Of a DNA stretch of 64,000 nucleotides, positions 1-11,040 are shown piece after piece. The stretch's first letter is position 1, and each line of letters opens with the position of its first letter. The translations under genes were made by a program, and so were the position numbers. Origin of the DNA: Aricia agestis (taxonomy: Eukaryota; Arthropoda; Insecta; Lepidoptera; Lycaenidae); NCBI RefSeq assembly GCF_905147365.1, contig NC_056428.1, forward strand, positions 24,768,001-24,832,000, given 5' to 3'. Under the pieces are notes generated by a model that had not been told where the DNA came from, did no database searches, and saw only the letters and a program-made list of their open reading frames with translations.

Positions 1-178
1 TCTGTCTGTCTGTTGCCTCTTCACGCCCAAACTGCTGAACCGATTTTGCTCAAATTTGGCATGGAATATGGATATACTTTGAGTCCCAGGAAAGGTGATA
101 CTTTTTATCCCGGAAAAATGTACGGTTCCCGCGCGATAGACGAATTTTGGCGCAACGGAGTTGCGGGTGTCATCTAGT
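1..178 (+). mobile_element. Interspersed repeat family A, left-truncated by window
   Basis: Family A consensus features: GCGAAAGTGTGTCTGTCTG, TCTTCACGCCCAAAC, GAACCGATTTTGCT, TTTTTATCCCGGAAAAATG, TACGGTTCCCGCGCGAT, ending TTGCGGGNGTCATC. No coding capacity. Probably a non-autonomous element; the superfamily is unclear to me. Confidence 0.6.
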
Positions 179-514
179 TATTTACATGCTGTGAATCATT
201 TTATGTTCCAAATTCCAATGTTAAAAGTTGGTTAAACATTGCTGTTTCGCTATAATTCATATATTTTGAAAGCAAAATGTAGTATTTTGTAGTAAACATT
301 AAAACACAGTTATTTTGCCATTTGGACGTTAATGTTCAGTTATGAAATAGTTTGAACATTACAATGAAGCACGAGCAAAAGTTAAAATCAACAGTTATTT
401 CAAGAGTTAAATTAAAATAAACTGTTATATATTAAAACCTTATTATGAAGTACACAAACGCCATATTGAAAATATGGTGAATACTGAATTTGTATTTGTG
501 ACTATATTTTTAAT
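179..514. other. AT-rich stretch, nothing recognised
   Basis: Repeated AACATT/ACAGTTATT words but no coding frame, inverted ends or known repeat. Confidence 0.5.
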
Positions 515-837
515 GAAATAAGGGGGCAAACGAGCAAACGGGTCACCTGATGGAAAGCAACTTCCGTCGCCCATGGATACTCGCAGCATCAGAAGAGCTG
601 CAGGTGCGTTGCCGGCCTTTTAAGAAGCAATAGGGTAATAGGGGAAAGTAGGGATGGGAAGGAAAGGGAATAGGGGAGGGTAGGGAAGAGAATAGGATAG
701 GGGATTGGGCCTCCGGTAAACTCACTCACTTGGCGAAACACAGCGCAAGCGCTGTTTCACGCCGGTTTTCTGTGAGAACGTGGTATTTCTCCGGTCAAGC
801 CAGCCCTTTCGTGCCGAAGCATGCCTCTCCCACGTAT
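515..837 (-). mobile_element. SINE-like element (Metulj-like?), copy 1
   Basis: Minus-strand copy of a short family with shared segments: a CACAGCGCAAGCGCTG head, a pyrimidine-rich middle (CCCTACCCTATTCCC), a tail segment (TGCTGCGAGTATCCATGGGC, GGTGACCCGTTTGCTCG) and an A-rich end. It resembles lepidopteran SINEs of the Metulj type; the name is from memory. Its short open frames are not genes. Confidence 0.6.
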
Positions 838-865
838 TAGCACGCAACTAGATTATTATTTACTA

Positions 866-1043
866 GATGAAATTACATTCCGGGAAAAAAGTGGGTATCC
901 TATGTCCATTCCTGGGACTCAAAGTATCTCCATGCCAAATTAATTCAACAAAATCGGTTCAGCGGCTTAGACGTGAAGAGGTCAGATAAACAAACAGACG
1001 GACAGACAGACACACTTTCACATTTATAATATTAAGTATGGAT
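866..1043 (-). mobile_element. Repeat family A, minus copy
   Basis: Reverse-complement copy: GGGACTCAAAGTATCTCC, AAATCGGTTCAGCGG, ending ACACTTTCACATTTATAATA. Confidence 0.6.
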
Positions 1044-1486
1044 TAAAAATTCAAGAGTATTAAATAACTAATAATAAGCAAATTATTTACACGTAACGTA
1101 TTACTTATATAGCAAAAATAATATAGCAAATCAGATATATAAAGTGCGCCCAATTCAGTAATATAGACGCTACAGAGAAGCTTAAATATATCAATATACG
1201 ACTACTTTCATAGCCAATGGCTATATAAATAGCGTGCTCACAGCGCTTGTACATTAATTTTGCGCTACCTGAGCGTGAACGTATAAGAAATACGGCAATA
1301 GATTGGCTTGAGACTGAAAACATATCCGTTTATTCCGGTAAACGAACTTGATTACTCTTGTCTCGTCGCAATGTTATTGATGGAATAAACTGTTGTTTCA
1401 GTTCAGTATTTACCTAGGGAAATAATTTCGCCACTATTTTCAGTAATACAAATTTTATTTTTTACAGCTGGGTACCACTCCTCGCT

Positions 1487-1562
1487 ATCCCGGTAAAATG
1501 TACGGTTCCCGCGCGATAAACGTTTTTTGGCGCAATAGAGTTGCGGGCGTCATCAAGTTAAT
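1487..1562 (+). mobile_element. Repeat family A, 3' fragment
   Basis: Only the final portion (CCGGTAAAATGTACGGTTCC to GCGGGCGTCATCAAG) is present. Confidence 0.55.
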
Positions 1563-1689
1563 AAATAATATAGGCCCAAGAATGTTTAAAATATCTACTA
1601 ATCTCCTTTGGTTTTATCATTTATGTCGACATGTTCATTTAATAAATGAACATATACGCATAAATAAAATAAATAGTAATTATATAATA

Positions 1690-2130
1690 ATACTAGCGAC
1701 CCGCCTCGGCGTCACACGGGTATAAAATATATAGCCACTGAAAAAATAATAAAAATCAATAGCCCATGATCCTTCACGTGGTCTACTTCTTATCTATGTC
1801 AAATAACATAAAAATTGCTCATGTAGTTCGCGAGATAAGCCCTTACAAATAATTTGCCCCGTTTTTTTCCACATTTTCCTATTAGTCTTAGCGTAATAAA
1901 ATATAGCCTTCCTCAATAAATAAGCTATCTAACAGTGAAATAATTTTTCAAAACGGACTAATCCTGAGATTAGCGCGTTTAAGTTAGCCCTCTCAAAAAT
2001 TTTTCCCCGTTTTTTTCCACATTTTCCTCTATTTCTTCGATCCTATTAGTCTTAGCGCGATAAAATATAGCCTATAGCCTTCCTCGATAAATGGGCTATC
2101 TAACACTGAAAGAATCATCAAAATCATTAT
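1690..2130 (+). mobile_element. Repeat family B with two internal tandem units
   Basis: Contains CTTCACGTGGTCTACTT, GTTCGCGAGATAAGCCCTT and two successive units with CCACATTTTCCT, ATTAGTCTTAGCG, ATAAATGGGCTATCTAACA and CTGAGATTAGCGCG. Confidence 0.55.
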
Positions 2131-2275
2131 TTATTCAACAAATGCACTTATCAATATAAAAAGTACCCAGTAGCCGATTCTCAGACGCACTGAATACGGA
2201 TTATAAAATTTGGTTAAAATCAGTAAAGCCGTTTCGGAGGAGTACGCGGCCTAACATTGTGACACGAGAATTTTA
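2120..2275 (+). mobile_element. Repeat segment E, copy 1
   Basis: The segment CACTTATCAATATAAAAAGT to GTGACACGAGAATTTTATAT is shared with 60035-60190. It appears to be the end of the element that starts at 1690. Confidence 0.5.
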
Positions 2276-2299
2276 TATATAAGAGAATAAGATAGAATA

Positions 2300-2561
2300 T
2301 AGAATATTGGAGTTGACCTAGATTTCAATCTACTTACAGGACATCCCATGCAATTGAAATGTGTCAATTCAGTATAATATTCGAAATGCGTTAACATAAT
2401 ATGGAATTGACAGATTTCAATGTAACCTGCATGACGTCTCATGCAGTTGAAGTCTATCAATTCAATAGGCAGTAGGCACAAGAAAACTATGCAAGAAAAT
2501 ATTATGCATCTCAATTCTCACGGCAGTAGCTGCATGTCTCGTTACGGTCTAAATTGACACG
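2300..2561. mobile_element. Fragment related to the TIR element at 39837
   Basis: Shares TTGGAGTTGACCTAGATTTC, TTTCAATGTAACCTGCATGA and CAGTTGAAGTCT with the interior of 39837-40421, and ends in a TTACGGTCTAAATTGACA word like that element's terminus. Confidence 0.5.
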
Positions 2562-2954
2562 TGTAATTTTCTAACATTGCTGTCGTGTTGTTTATGATTA
2601 TTTATTTACGTTTTTTAAACTTTATGTATTTTTGAAACTATGAAATAATTTCTAACTTTGCAATTGATGATTAAGAGGCGCTGTTTGTCGCGACTGTTTG
2701 CCAGTAATTATTAACTAAATATGAATGAAAAAAGTTGGCATGGATTGTCTCCTAGTAGAAGATCCGAACTTAGATCCGAACTTAGATCGTCCTTCACCGT
2801 GCTGATAACAGAATGAAATATATTTCATAACAAAATTGTACTAAAAAATAAAAATAGATCCAAGAATAGATTGCCTAAAATAATCCTGAATGGTCTGTCC
2901 AGGATTTTTTGGCAACAAATTTTCTAATATTATTCTGTTATAAAATATATTTAA

Positions 2955-3840
2955 CTAGATGTCCCACTCGGCTTCGCCTGCGTAAATTAGGAATTTCACG
3001 GAAACCGTACACTTTCCCATAAAAAATAGCTATACTCCCTTCAGGTTATATCCTATCTGTGCCAAATATTGCCATAAAAATTGCTTGAGTAGTTCGTGAG
3101 ATAAACCCTTTCTTATATTTCCCCCGTTTTCCCCACATTTTCCTGAGTTTCTTCGGTCGTATTAGCCTATAGCCTTACTCGATAAATGAGCTACCTAACA
3201 CACTCGCGATTAAGTACACTCATATAAAATAAGTTTTTAGATCGGACCTTTAGTTCCTGAGATTAGGGCGTTCAAGCAAACATACTCTTCAGGTTTATAA
3301 TATTAAGTATAGATTTTTTTAAATTATCGCTTTCACAAACTCGAGTCTCAATCTAAAAGACTTTGAAAAGTACCAATAACAGGGTCATATTAGGCTCATA
3401 AACCCGGGACGATGCATTGTATAATATGGTAGTGATAATGATGATGATGAATGTAATTTGCATAGTAGGATATGCTTTCCGTTCTTAAAATAACGCTGAT
3501 ACTCCCAAACTTGTATCTATAAAGAATCAGGAGTTCTCTCAGCACCTTCCGAACCACGGTATACCAGGTTCAAAATCTTACTTGTTGGTAGCATATGCCT
3601 AGAATACTTCTCACGAAACCGAAGTCACCACATCATTCCCTATAAATTTTGAGGAGTTACCTCGATTACTTATGGATCCTTCATCAGATCACCATTTTTG
3701 TGAATATAATACCAAATTGGGATGATACCTATAAACCAAAACAAAACATTTGAAAATCGGTTAACAAACGACGGAGTAATCGTTGAACATAAAAAAAACA
3801 AACATAACTCCTCCCCCATTTTGAAAGTCGGTTAAAATTG
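2955..3840 (+). mobile_element. Composite repeat (family B plus segment C), copy 1
   Basis: Family B part (CTAGATGTCCCACTCGGCTT to about 3310), then segment C (GACTCGAGTCTC-like word, GTATCTATAAAGAATCAGGA, CATTTTGAAAGTCGGTTAAA). The same order recurs at 48208-48995, so the two parts belong to one longer unit. No coding capacity seen. Confidence 0.55.
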
Positions 3841-4016
3841 TAGCCTATGTGTTATTCTGATGTATAGCTAATTATTGTAAAGTTTCATTAAAATCCGTTG
3901 AGTAGTTTTTGCGTGAAAGAGTAACAAACATCCCCATACATCCATACATCCAAACAAACTTTGCTCAAAGACCTTAGTCATAATATGTGTCATTTAATAT
4001 TTAATAATAATATTAA

Positions 4017-4462
4017 AATAAAATAAAAAATAAATAATAGTTTAAAAAAACTAAAAACACCTTTTTTTTATAGAAAACCAAACTAAAAAATTGAAAATAA
4101 AGTAAGTAATTTAAAAAAAAAAAATTAAGAAGTGTTAAAGATTTCAATAAATATAAATTAATAATAGTGTGAATAAAAAAAATATTATTTAAAAAAAAGC
4201 GTAGGGTGCATGGTGTCAATAGTTATAAATATTTTATTGACAGATATGAGTCATTTTTGATAATATCTTAAAAAGCACCCCACACTTTTTTTTAGAATAA
4301 TATATTTTTTTATTCACACTATTATTAATTTATATTTATTGAAATTTTTAACACTTCTTAATTTAAATTTTTTAAAATTATTAAAATTTATTTTCAATTT
4401 TTTAGTTTAGTTTTCTTTAAAAAGCGTGTTTTTAGTTTTTTTTAACTATTAATTATTTTTTA
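4017..4462. repeat. AT-rich fold-back, about 200-bp arms
   Basis: The left arm (4017-4215) is repeated in inverted form at about 4265-4462, for example AATAGTTTAAAAAAACTAA against its complement near 4430. The spacer is about 50 bp and includes TTATTGACAGATATGAGTC. The end words are too simple to assign. Confidence 0.7.
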
Positions 4463-4479
4463 CTTTATAGTTTGGTTAT

Positions 4480-6480
4480 ATCTATATCTATAAATATTAT
4501 GTACAATTTATTCTACCAGGGGCGCTTGTGCAGTACCTACTATTTTAGGGGTTGCAAACCGGGATACCGAATTTCGAAAATACCGGGATACCGGGCCAAA
4601 TTTAGATCTAAGTAATACCGGTATTCATTTTACAAAAACCGGGATATTCGGTATTTTCGGTTTTGGTAAAATAAATAAAAAAACAAAATATAATGCTAAT
4701 AGAAAAATGCGCCATTTGATTCATATTACGCTCTTTTTAGTTACAGGTCATAATTATTAAATAAGTACTTCATACTTAGGTGGATTTCAAAAATATTTAC
4801 ATTTGGTATCTCTATCAGCCACACTTTATACTACGACGTGCTCAAATGCCGATAATATTATGCTTGAAATTATTATTTAAAAGGAATGCCAAAATTAAAA
4901 ATTCAGAAGATCCTTTCAGTGACTTCGGAACCAACAAACAACTTTGAATGAAAACTCATCAAATCAGTAAGTGGTGTATGGCTGCATTAATTTATGCAAC
5001 GTCAAAATTCTCAAATTACCTTTCTTAAAGGACTCGGATGTTCTGTTCAGTGACTTTGGATCCAGAAGCGCCTTAGCTTTATTTAATTCAACTTCAAATT
5101 TTTAATTCAAGCTTCTTAAAACCACATCATTGTCACAACATACTTGAATTATTTCGTAAAAAAAATTTTGGAGTTCTTTCGATACCTCATGATTTTCATG
5201 ACTTTGTTGGCCAAAACATCAAGGTCAGATTATATCCTATAAAATATCAAAAGAAGTTTAACTAACGACAGAACAATTATTATCAAAGACATGTTACGAT
5301 GAAAATACTATGAGAAGTATCAATAATAGAGTCATAGCGTTATGATGCATGGCGTAATTATATCAAATTAGTGTATTGTCATCGGTCCTCGATAAATAAT
5401 CGAAAAAAAATCATATTAAATTTAGAGAAATATATTATTTTCCTAGTCAAACCAAATTGCAATATAAATATTATAACCTACTCTATAATAATTATTGGTC
5501 GGTTTTCTTAAGTTTTAATTAACTTGCCATAAATTATTTTACTTTGAAAATCATCATATTTCCTTGTGATTATTTACCATTTGTTCATTTTTCATTCGTT
5601 GCATTATTATTAACTTTAATGTAGTATACTATAGTGACTTCCTGGCTTTAGTTGTCTCGATATAGCGATAAAGGAAGTGCATTTCCTCGATAACAGGACG
5701 TAGAGGCATCTCCGCTTATATATTGATTGAGGAAGGAAATTGCAAGAAACAACATCCTACTTGAAACAAAACAATTTTGTCGTGTATTAGTTTGTCTGCA
5801 ACTATGGCAGACCGCAGAGTAGAAAGAGCCGAGAACGTTGTTGAAATTTCGTTTTTCGTATTATGACAAAAGTCGTTATTTTAAAAATCGTTCATAAAAG
5901 TCGTTCATTTTAAAAATAAACAATATATCAGCCAGCGCACTAGCCCTTAACATAGCAAGGCGAAACCCGAAAGAAATGCTGTGTAATACTCGTCCGTCTC
6001 TTAGTAGTCGAAGGTCTATTGTTAGTGTGGAGTGTTCCCACAAGGAGCGTTCATTTTGCATTCAGGAAAAGTAGCAGTATGGGCTGGTTACGTTTAGGTG
6101 TGGACTAATACTACACTACACTTTTTCTGGGCGCGGTAGTTTTTTTTTCTCCTATGCAGGATAATTTTGAAAGCCTGACTAGTGACTCTCCTAAATTTAA
6201 ATTAAGCTAAAGGTTCCTGACAACAGAAAAGGGAATAAAATTTGTAAATATTTCCTTCTCTATTTTTTTACACAAATTATAAACAAAGAACTCGACGGAC
6301 TGAAAGAGGAGATGTCTGGTAAATAGTCGGAAGTTTATGCATGAGAGATTATACACGTAAGGTCGTCACAAACTTGCATCAGAGCAATTAGAGTTGCATG
6401 CCTGCACACGACACGCAAACTACATGACTGTTGTACGCCGAACATGGCTTGAGCATCGTTGGCTTGAGCGATATTCAATT
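4480..6480. other. AT-rich intergenic DNA, old repeat pieces
   Basis: A GGGATACCGGNATTCGG-type degenerate tandem lies near 4,558-4,665 (CCGGGATACC, CCGGTATTC, CCGGGATATTCGG). The rest shows scattered simple sequence and no supported gene; the 61-codon minus-strand frame at 5876-6061 has no features I recognise. Confidence 0.4.
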
Positions 6481-6487
6481 AATAAAG

Positions 6488-6802
6488 CTTAGGCCAAACC
6501 TACGCGACCAGGCGACTGCGAAGCGGAGCTTCAACTTGTCAAATGTGTTTTTTGTATATGTCGTAGGATGATTTGATAAATCCGTGTTTTCGCGAAATCC
6601 CTAGAATTTTCGCGAAAATTCGATTTATCAAATCATCCTACGAATGTCGTAGGATGATTTGATAAATCGAATTTTCGCGAAAATTCTAGGGATTTCGCGA
6701 AAACACGGATTTATCAAATCATCCTACGACATATACAAAACATACATTTGACAACTTGACGCTCCGCTTCGCAGTCGCCTGGTCGCGTAGGTTTGGCCTA
6801 AG
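6488..6802. mobile_element. Near-perfect palindromic MITE
   Basis: Terminal words CTTAGGCCAAACCTACGCG and CGCGTAGGTTTGGCCTAAG. Inside each half, TCGTAGGATGATTTGATAAA pairs again with its complement, giving nested hairpins. No clear TSD seen. A relative lies at 7420-7602. Confidence 0.85.
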
Positions 6803-7419
6803 ATTTACTGTAATAACATCCACCGCTTGTTTCAAAACCGTAATGACATAAACTTTTCAATGTTAATTTGAGTCTCACAAAAATTAATGATTTTATGAAA
6901 AATCGTTTTATTATCAATTGTATAGTATTTAATTTGTGACAGATAGTGAGTCAGTTAAATAATATCTATTTAAATTGACATGGAAATAATTTTATTTTTA
7001 CTAACGGTCCCGGCTAGTGTTGTTTTGCCAATACCTTACGAGTATGAAAGAATAAAAAAAATACGCATATGAAAAAAAAAATTTATTTATGTATTATCAA
7101 TTTTGTCACTAGCAAACACTGCAAAAATTAAAGCAGAAGGAAAATATAGTTCTTCATTGAGATACATTGTTTATACGCCGACGATCTCGGCAAGAATGTG
7201 GCTTGCGCATGCATGTAGTAGATAAGTCAGTCTTACATCTTTTCATGCGAGAAGCATGCGCTAGCAAAACTGTGTTCAAGCATGCACATGTGGTACGTGC
7301 CTTAATATCATGACACAATCTATCAAAACGTAAACAAATCAAAAATTCATAAACTGAAGAGTTGTACAAAATAATATAAAAAAGGTTTTAAAAAAAAAAG
7401 TCTAGTTATGTACACTTCA

Positions 7420-7602
7420 AAACACGCGTCTGACAACTCGACGCGCATGTTTCGCTTTGCCGACGCGAACATTTCGCGTCGCGGTCGCGTAGGTGTGCAC
7501 GCCGCGGCGCCATAAGATTACATGGGCAGCGTCGGGCGTCCGCCGCGCGGTAGACGCTACCGCTTCGCAGTCGCTTTGGTCGCGTAGGTTTGTCCTAAGC
7601 TT
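7420..7602. mobile_element. Relative of the 6488 palindromic element
   Basis: Right end GGTCGCGTAGGTTTGTCCTAA matches the 6488 family with one change, and GACAACTCGACGCGC matches its subterminal word. The interior is GC-rich (GCGGCGCC, GGGCGTCCGCCGCGCGG), unlike the AT-rich flanks. Confidence 0.55.
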
Positions 7603-8029
7603 AAATGGAAAAGCGACCATATTGATTGCACTTTGATCGCTCAATGCTAAATGACATTGTTCGCGAAGCTGATAGACAGTATCACAGTAATTAAAGGTCG
7701 GGCCGGCGACAATGCTATCCAGTCATTCAAATGAATGTCAGCAAATCGTTTCATTTCGAAAACTTTTCTGTCTAATAAACCATATTTTTACTCGTATTAC
7801 TGACTAAATGACGTCCAAAGTACTTTTAACTTTTAAGTACGAAACCGGCCGTTAAAGCCTTGATCACACCTACCGAGTAGAGTGGCGAGACAATGCTCTC
7901 GACCAATTTGAATGGCCGAGTAATGAATGTAACGGTAAGTAAATACATTAGTAAGCATATAAGTATTCCTACACCAAATTACATCACATCAAGTTCATAA
8001 TACGTTCAGGGCTTGAAGCGTTACAGACG

Positions 8030-8371
8030 GAGCTGGGACAAAGTTGGGAGAGCCATGCTTCGGCACGAATGGGCCGGCTCGACCGGAAAAATACCACGTT
8101 CTCACAGAAAACCGGCGTGAAACAGCCTTGCGCTGTGTTTCGCCGAGTGAGTGAGTTTACCGGAGGCCCAATCCCCTACCCTATTCCCTTTCCTACTCTT
8201 CCCTATTCCCTTCCCTTCCCATCCCTACCCTCCCCTATTACCCTATTCCCTCAAAAAGGCCGGCAACGCACCTGCAGCTCTTCTGATGCTGCGAGTGTCC
8301 ATGGGCGACGGAAGTTGCTTTCCATCAGGTGACCCGTTTGCTTGTTTGCCCCCTTATTTCATAAAAAAAGA
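8030..8371 (+). mobile_element. SINE-like element, copy 2 (full length)
   Basis: Plus-strand copy of the same family as 515-837, with head, pyrimidine-rich middle, tail and terminal A run. It runs from the GGGAGAGCCATGCTTCGGCA head to the TTTCATAAAAAAAG end. Confidence 0.65.
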
Positions 8372-8495
8372 CTATCATATTTATAATATTAGTAAAGATA
8401 TAACACAGGTTGATCCACGCGTGTACACTATTAGGAAAACACTACCCACGCTCGTTATCTTCCACACGAGGAAACACCATTTACATACTCTATAC

Positions 8496-8709
8496 CAGTC
8501 TTTCCCAAAGTGGGCGATAACGCCCTCTTGTGGGGGCTGAAGGTCTGAAGGGGGGCGGTGTGGGACCCAGAAAATAAATGGGGGCGTTGTATAGAGGCTG
8601 GGGGGTGATTTATTTCATCTGCATGCATTTAAAAGTGAAACAAAGGGGATGCTAAAACAAACTCTTTTCTTAAAGTGGGCGGTAAACAAAATAAGTTTGT
8701 TAACCTCTG
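8496..8709. mobile_element. Non-autonomous hAT element with 8-bp TSD
   Basis: Starts CAGTCTTTCCCAAAG and ends GTTTGTTAACCTCTG. It is flanked by CTCTATAC at 8488-8495 and 8710-8717. CAG...CTG ends, the TTCCCAA word and an 8-bp nTCTAnAn-like duplication fit the hAT superfamily. 214 bp, non-coding. Confidence 0.8.
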
Positions 8710-8846
8710 CTCTATACCGATAAATAAAGTTATTTTCATTGTTACTCGACTGCTCCAGCAGAAAGTAGGTTAAGTTTGACGAAATTAGAATAATTATTTG
8801 GCACGCTCTGCAGCCTTAATGGCTTGATGGATTTCTTAAGTAAAAT

Positions 8847-8910
8847 TAGGGGTGCAAACGAGCAAGGGAATCACCCGATGGAAAACAACATCCGTCACCC
8901 ATGGACCTTT
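8847..8910 (-). mobile_element. SINE-like element, short fragment
   Basis: Tail-end fragment of the 515-837 family: GCAAACGAGCAAGGGAATCA and CCGTCACCCATGG. Confidence 0.5.
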
Positions 8911-9003
8911 CTGGATAGACGTACGAAATCCGACATGTTGCATATTTAAACACAAACTAGCTGTTTGACCGAGCTTTGCTCGGTATTCGATGAAAATGAC
9001 ATT

Positions 9004-9150
9004 TTCTAAAAATGATTCCTAGCTAGATCGATTTATCGCCCCCGGAACCCCCTATATACTAAATTTCACGAAAATCGTTGGAGCCGATTCCGAGATTCCA
9101 ATTATATATTTATATATATATATAAGAATTGCTCGTTTAAAGATATAAGA
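9004..9150 (+). mobile_element. Repeat F ending in an AT tract, copy 1
   Basis: GATTCCTAGCTAGATCGATT, CCCCTATATACTAAATTTC, GAAAATCGTTGGAGCCGATT, then a short TA tract and GAATTGCTCGTTTA. Shared with 32540-32812. Confidence 0.6.
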
Positions 9151-9247
9151 TAAAACACAATATTACGTGCACTTTTTCCACTATAATACTCTAATAATAT
9201 AATATAATCTAATATAGTGGACAAAGTGCACGTAATATTGTGTTTTA
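9151..9247. repeat. Hairpin with about 35-bp arms
   Basis: TAAAACACAATATTACGTGC at 9151 pairs with its complement ending at 9247, around an AT-rich loop. Confidence 0.75.
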
Positions 9248-9530
9248 TTTGTGTTTAAAATGAATTTCTACCAAGAACCGACAGTACAATCATTATATAT
9301 GTTGAATATTTCACATCAGAATATTGACAGAAACCAGAAACGTTGTCAAAAGTGAAACTAAATAGAGTAAGAGCCTGCGACGGCCCAACCTTCCTCAGTT
9401 TCGTAAAGCTGAAAGTTTACCTGTTTGTGACCTTTACAGAGGTAAAAACGACCAGCAACTATGGAGTTTCGGTCGCGGTTACTTTAGGAGGTATTCAGTT
9501 CTGAAGGTCTACCTGACCTTCGAGAAAGAG

Positions 9531-10441
9531 TAAGGGCCAACTCACACGTACCACAACCACACGACAACCGCAACCATACGACAAACACACGACTTGGTCG
9601 GGCGTATATTTCGTATTGTAAATGAACTGGACCATTCACACATACCACATTTTGCAGGCGTTGTCGACCACTTGTCAAATACCGACCACATCGCAACCAC
9701 GTCGCAACCAGATCGCAACCACAACGTTGCGTCGATGCAACGACACGCCGCCCGCGCTCTTCCAAAGCAAAAGTTGGTAGTTGGTACTGAGTAACGGGTA
9801 CGCCATCTAGTACGAAACGTTACTCACGAATGCGTTTCGTTAGGTACTCGCATTCTTCATTGCCGTATATTTTTTATTTAATGTTTTTTTAATATAATAA
9901 TAATATTATTATTATTAAGTTTTTTTAGGGTTCACTATCACTATCACTATTCAGTTCCTTTAACAAGTAGTCAAATATGTTTGTGCTCATTCTAAATTTT
10001 TTGAAAAACTTTATCTTGAACCTTCGCAGTATAAGATAATCAGTACGAAATTGGCTTTGACTTTGGTTTACCATAATAAAGGATGTACCCGATAAATTTT
10101 ATTTCAACGATTACGCTGACATCGCCGTCGTCTTCTTCTTATCAATAATACATATAGCAAGGATAGCAACAATAAAGTGTCCTCTTCAAAATCCACGACT
10201 TTGGGCAAGACGTGTTTCTGCTATAAAAGCCGGAGTCAACTACAATAGTTCGACTTGCACATGACGCAACCACGTCGCAACCACATCGCAACCACGTCGC
10301 AACCACATCGCAACGTCATTTTGTCGGTACCACAACGCAACCACAAAATGCTACAGCGACACCATTCACACGTAACCACAGCTCGACGACATTTTGTCGT
10401 TGCGATGTCGTGTGGTTGTGGTACGTGTGGGTTGGCACTTA
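9531..10441. mobile_element. TIR element with self-similar interior (GTCGCAACCAC)
   Basis: Ends TAAGGGCCAACTCACACGTA and TACGTGTGGGTTGGCACTTA form imperfect inverted repeats. Next to each end lie many variants of CGCAACCAC (at least nine at 9690-9725 and 10262-10335). The middle (9790-10245) is AT-rich and unrelated. Short open frames over the ends are artefacts of the repeats. No TSD recognised. Confidence 0.7.
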
Positions 10442-10664
10442 AGCTCAATTTCATAGCTTATATTCTTCGCGATAAGTGAGGGAATCTCACTTCCAGTGCC
10501 GGACATTTTTGACAGTTGCTTCCCACTGCTAGACGGGTGTCTAATTAGTCAAAGTGTAACACTTTAAGAAAGTTTAAGGGTGTTTTAATATGCTTAGTTA
10601 AAAATGTTTTAATGTGCTAGACTGACACATGCACAGAAGGAGGTTCTTTGTTCGGATGTGGATC

Positions 10665-11034
10665 ATAGTAGCTCCAATCTTCAATTTCAGTTCAATCAGT
10701 CGAAAATCTTAGAAGATTTATACAAACTTTCGTCCCCTATTTATTCCCTTAGGTGTGAAATTTATCTAAATCCTTTCTTAGAAGATGCCTACGTCATAGT
10801 AGCTTTACGCATGCAAAGTCTCAGCCTGATTGGTTAAAAATTAACAAAGTTTAATTACAAACTTTCATCCCCTATTTTATCCCTTTGGGGGTAGAATTAA
10901 TTAAAATCATGTCAACGAACGCCTACGTCATAAGATCAAACTGCATGTCAAATTTCAGCCCGATCCGTCCAGTGGTTTGGGCTGTGCGTTGATACTTGAC
11001 AGATCACTATGTCAGTCAGTCCTTTAGTTATATT
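10665..11034 (+). mobile_element. Dispersed repeat with two tandem half-units
   Basis: ACAAACTTTCGTCCCCTATT occurs at about 10726 and again, slightly changed, at about 10858. Both are followed by a CCTACGTCATA word. It ends in GTCAGTCAGTCCTTTAGTTA. Confidence 0.5.
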
Positions 11035-11040
11035 ATATAT

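Noticed and set aside
8069..8540. Pro/Ser-rich open frames near 8.1-8.5 kb
   Set aside because: They are translations of the SINE-like element; the same peptide words recur at 543-725 and 19306-19527.
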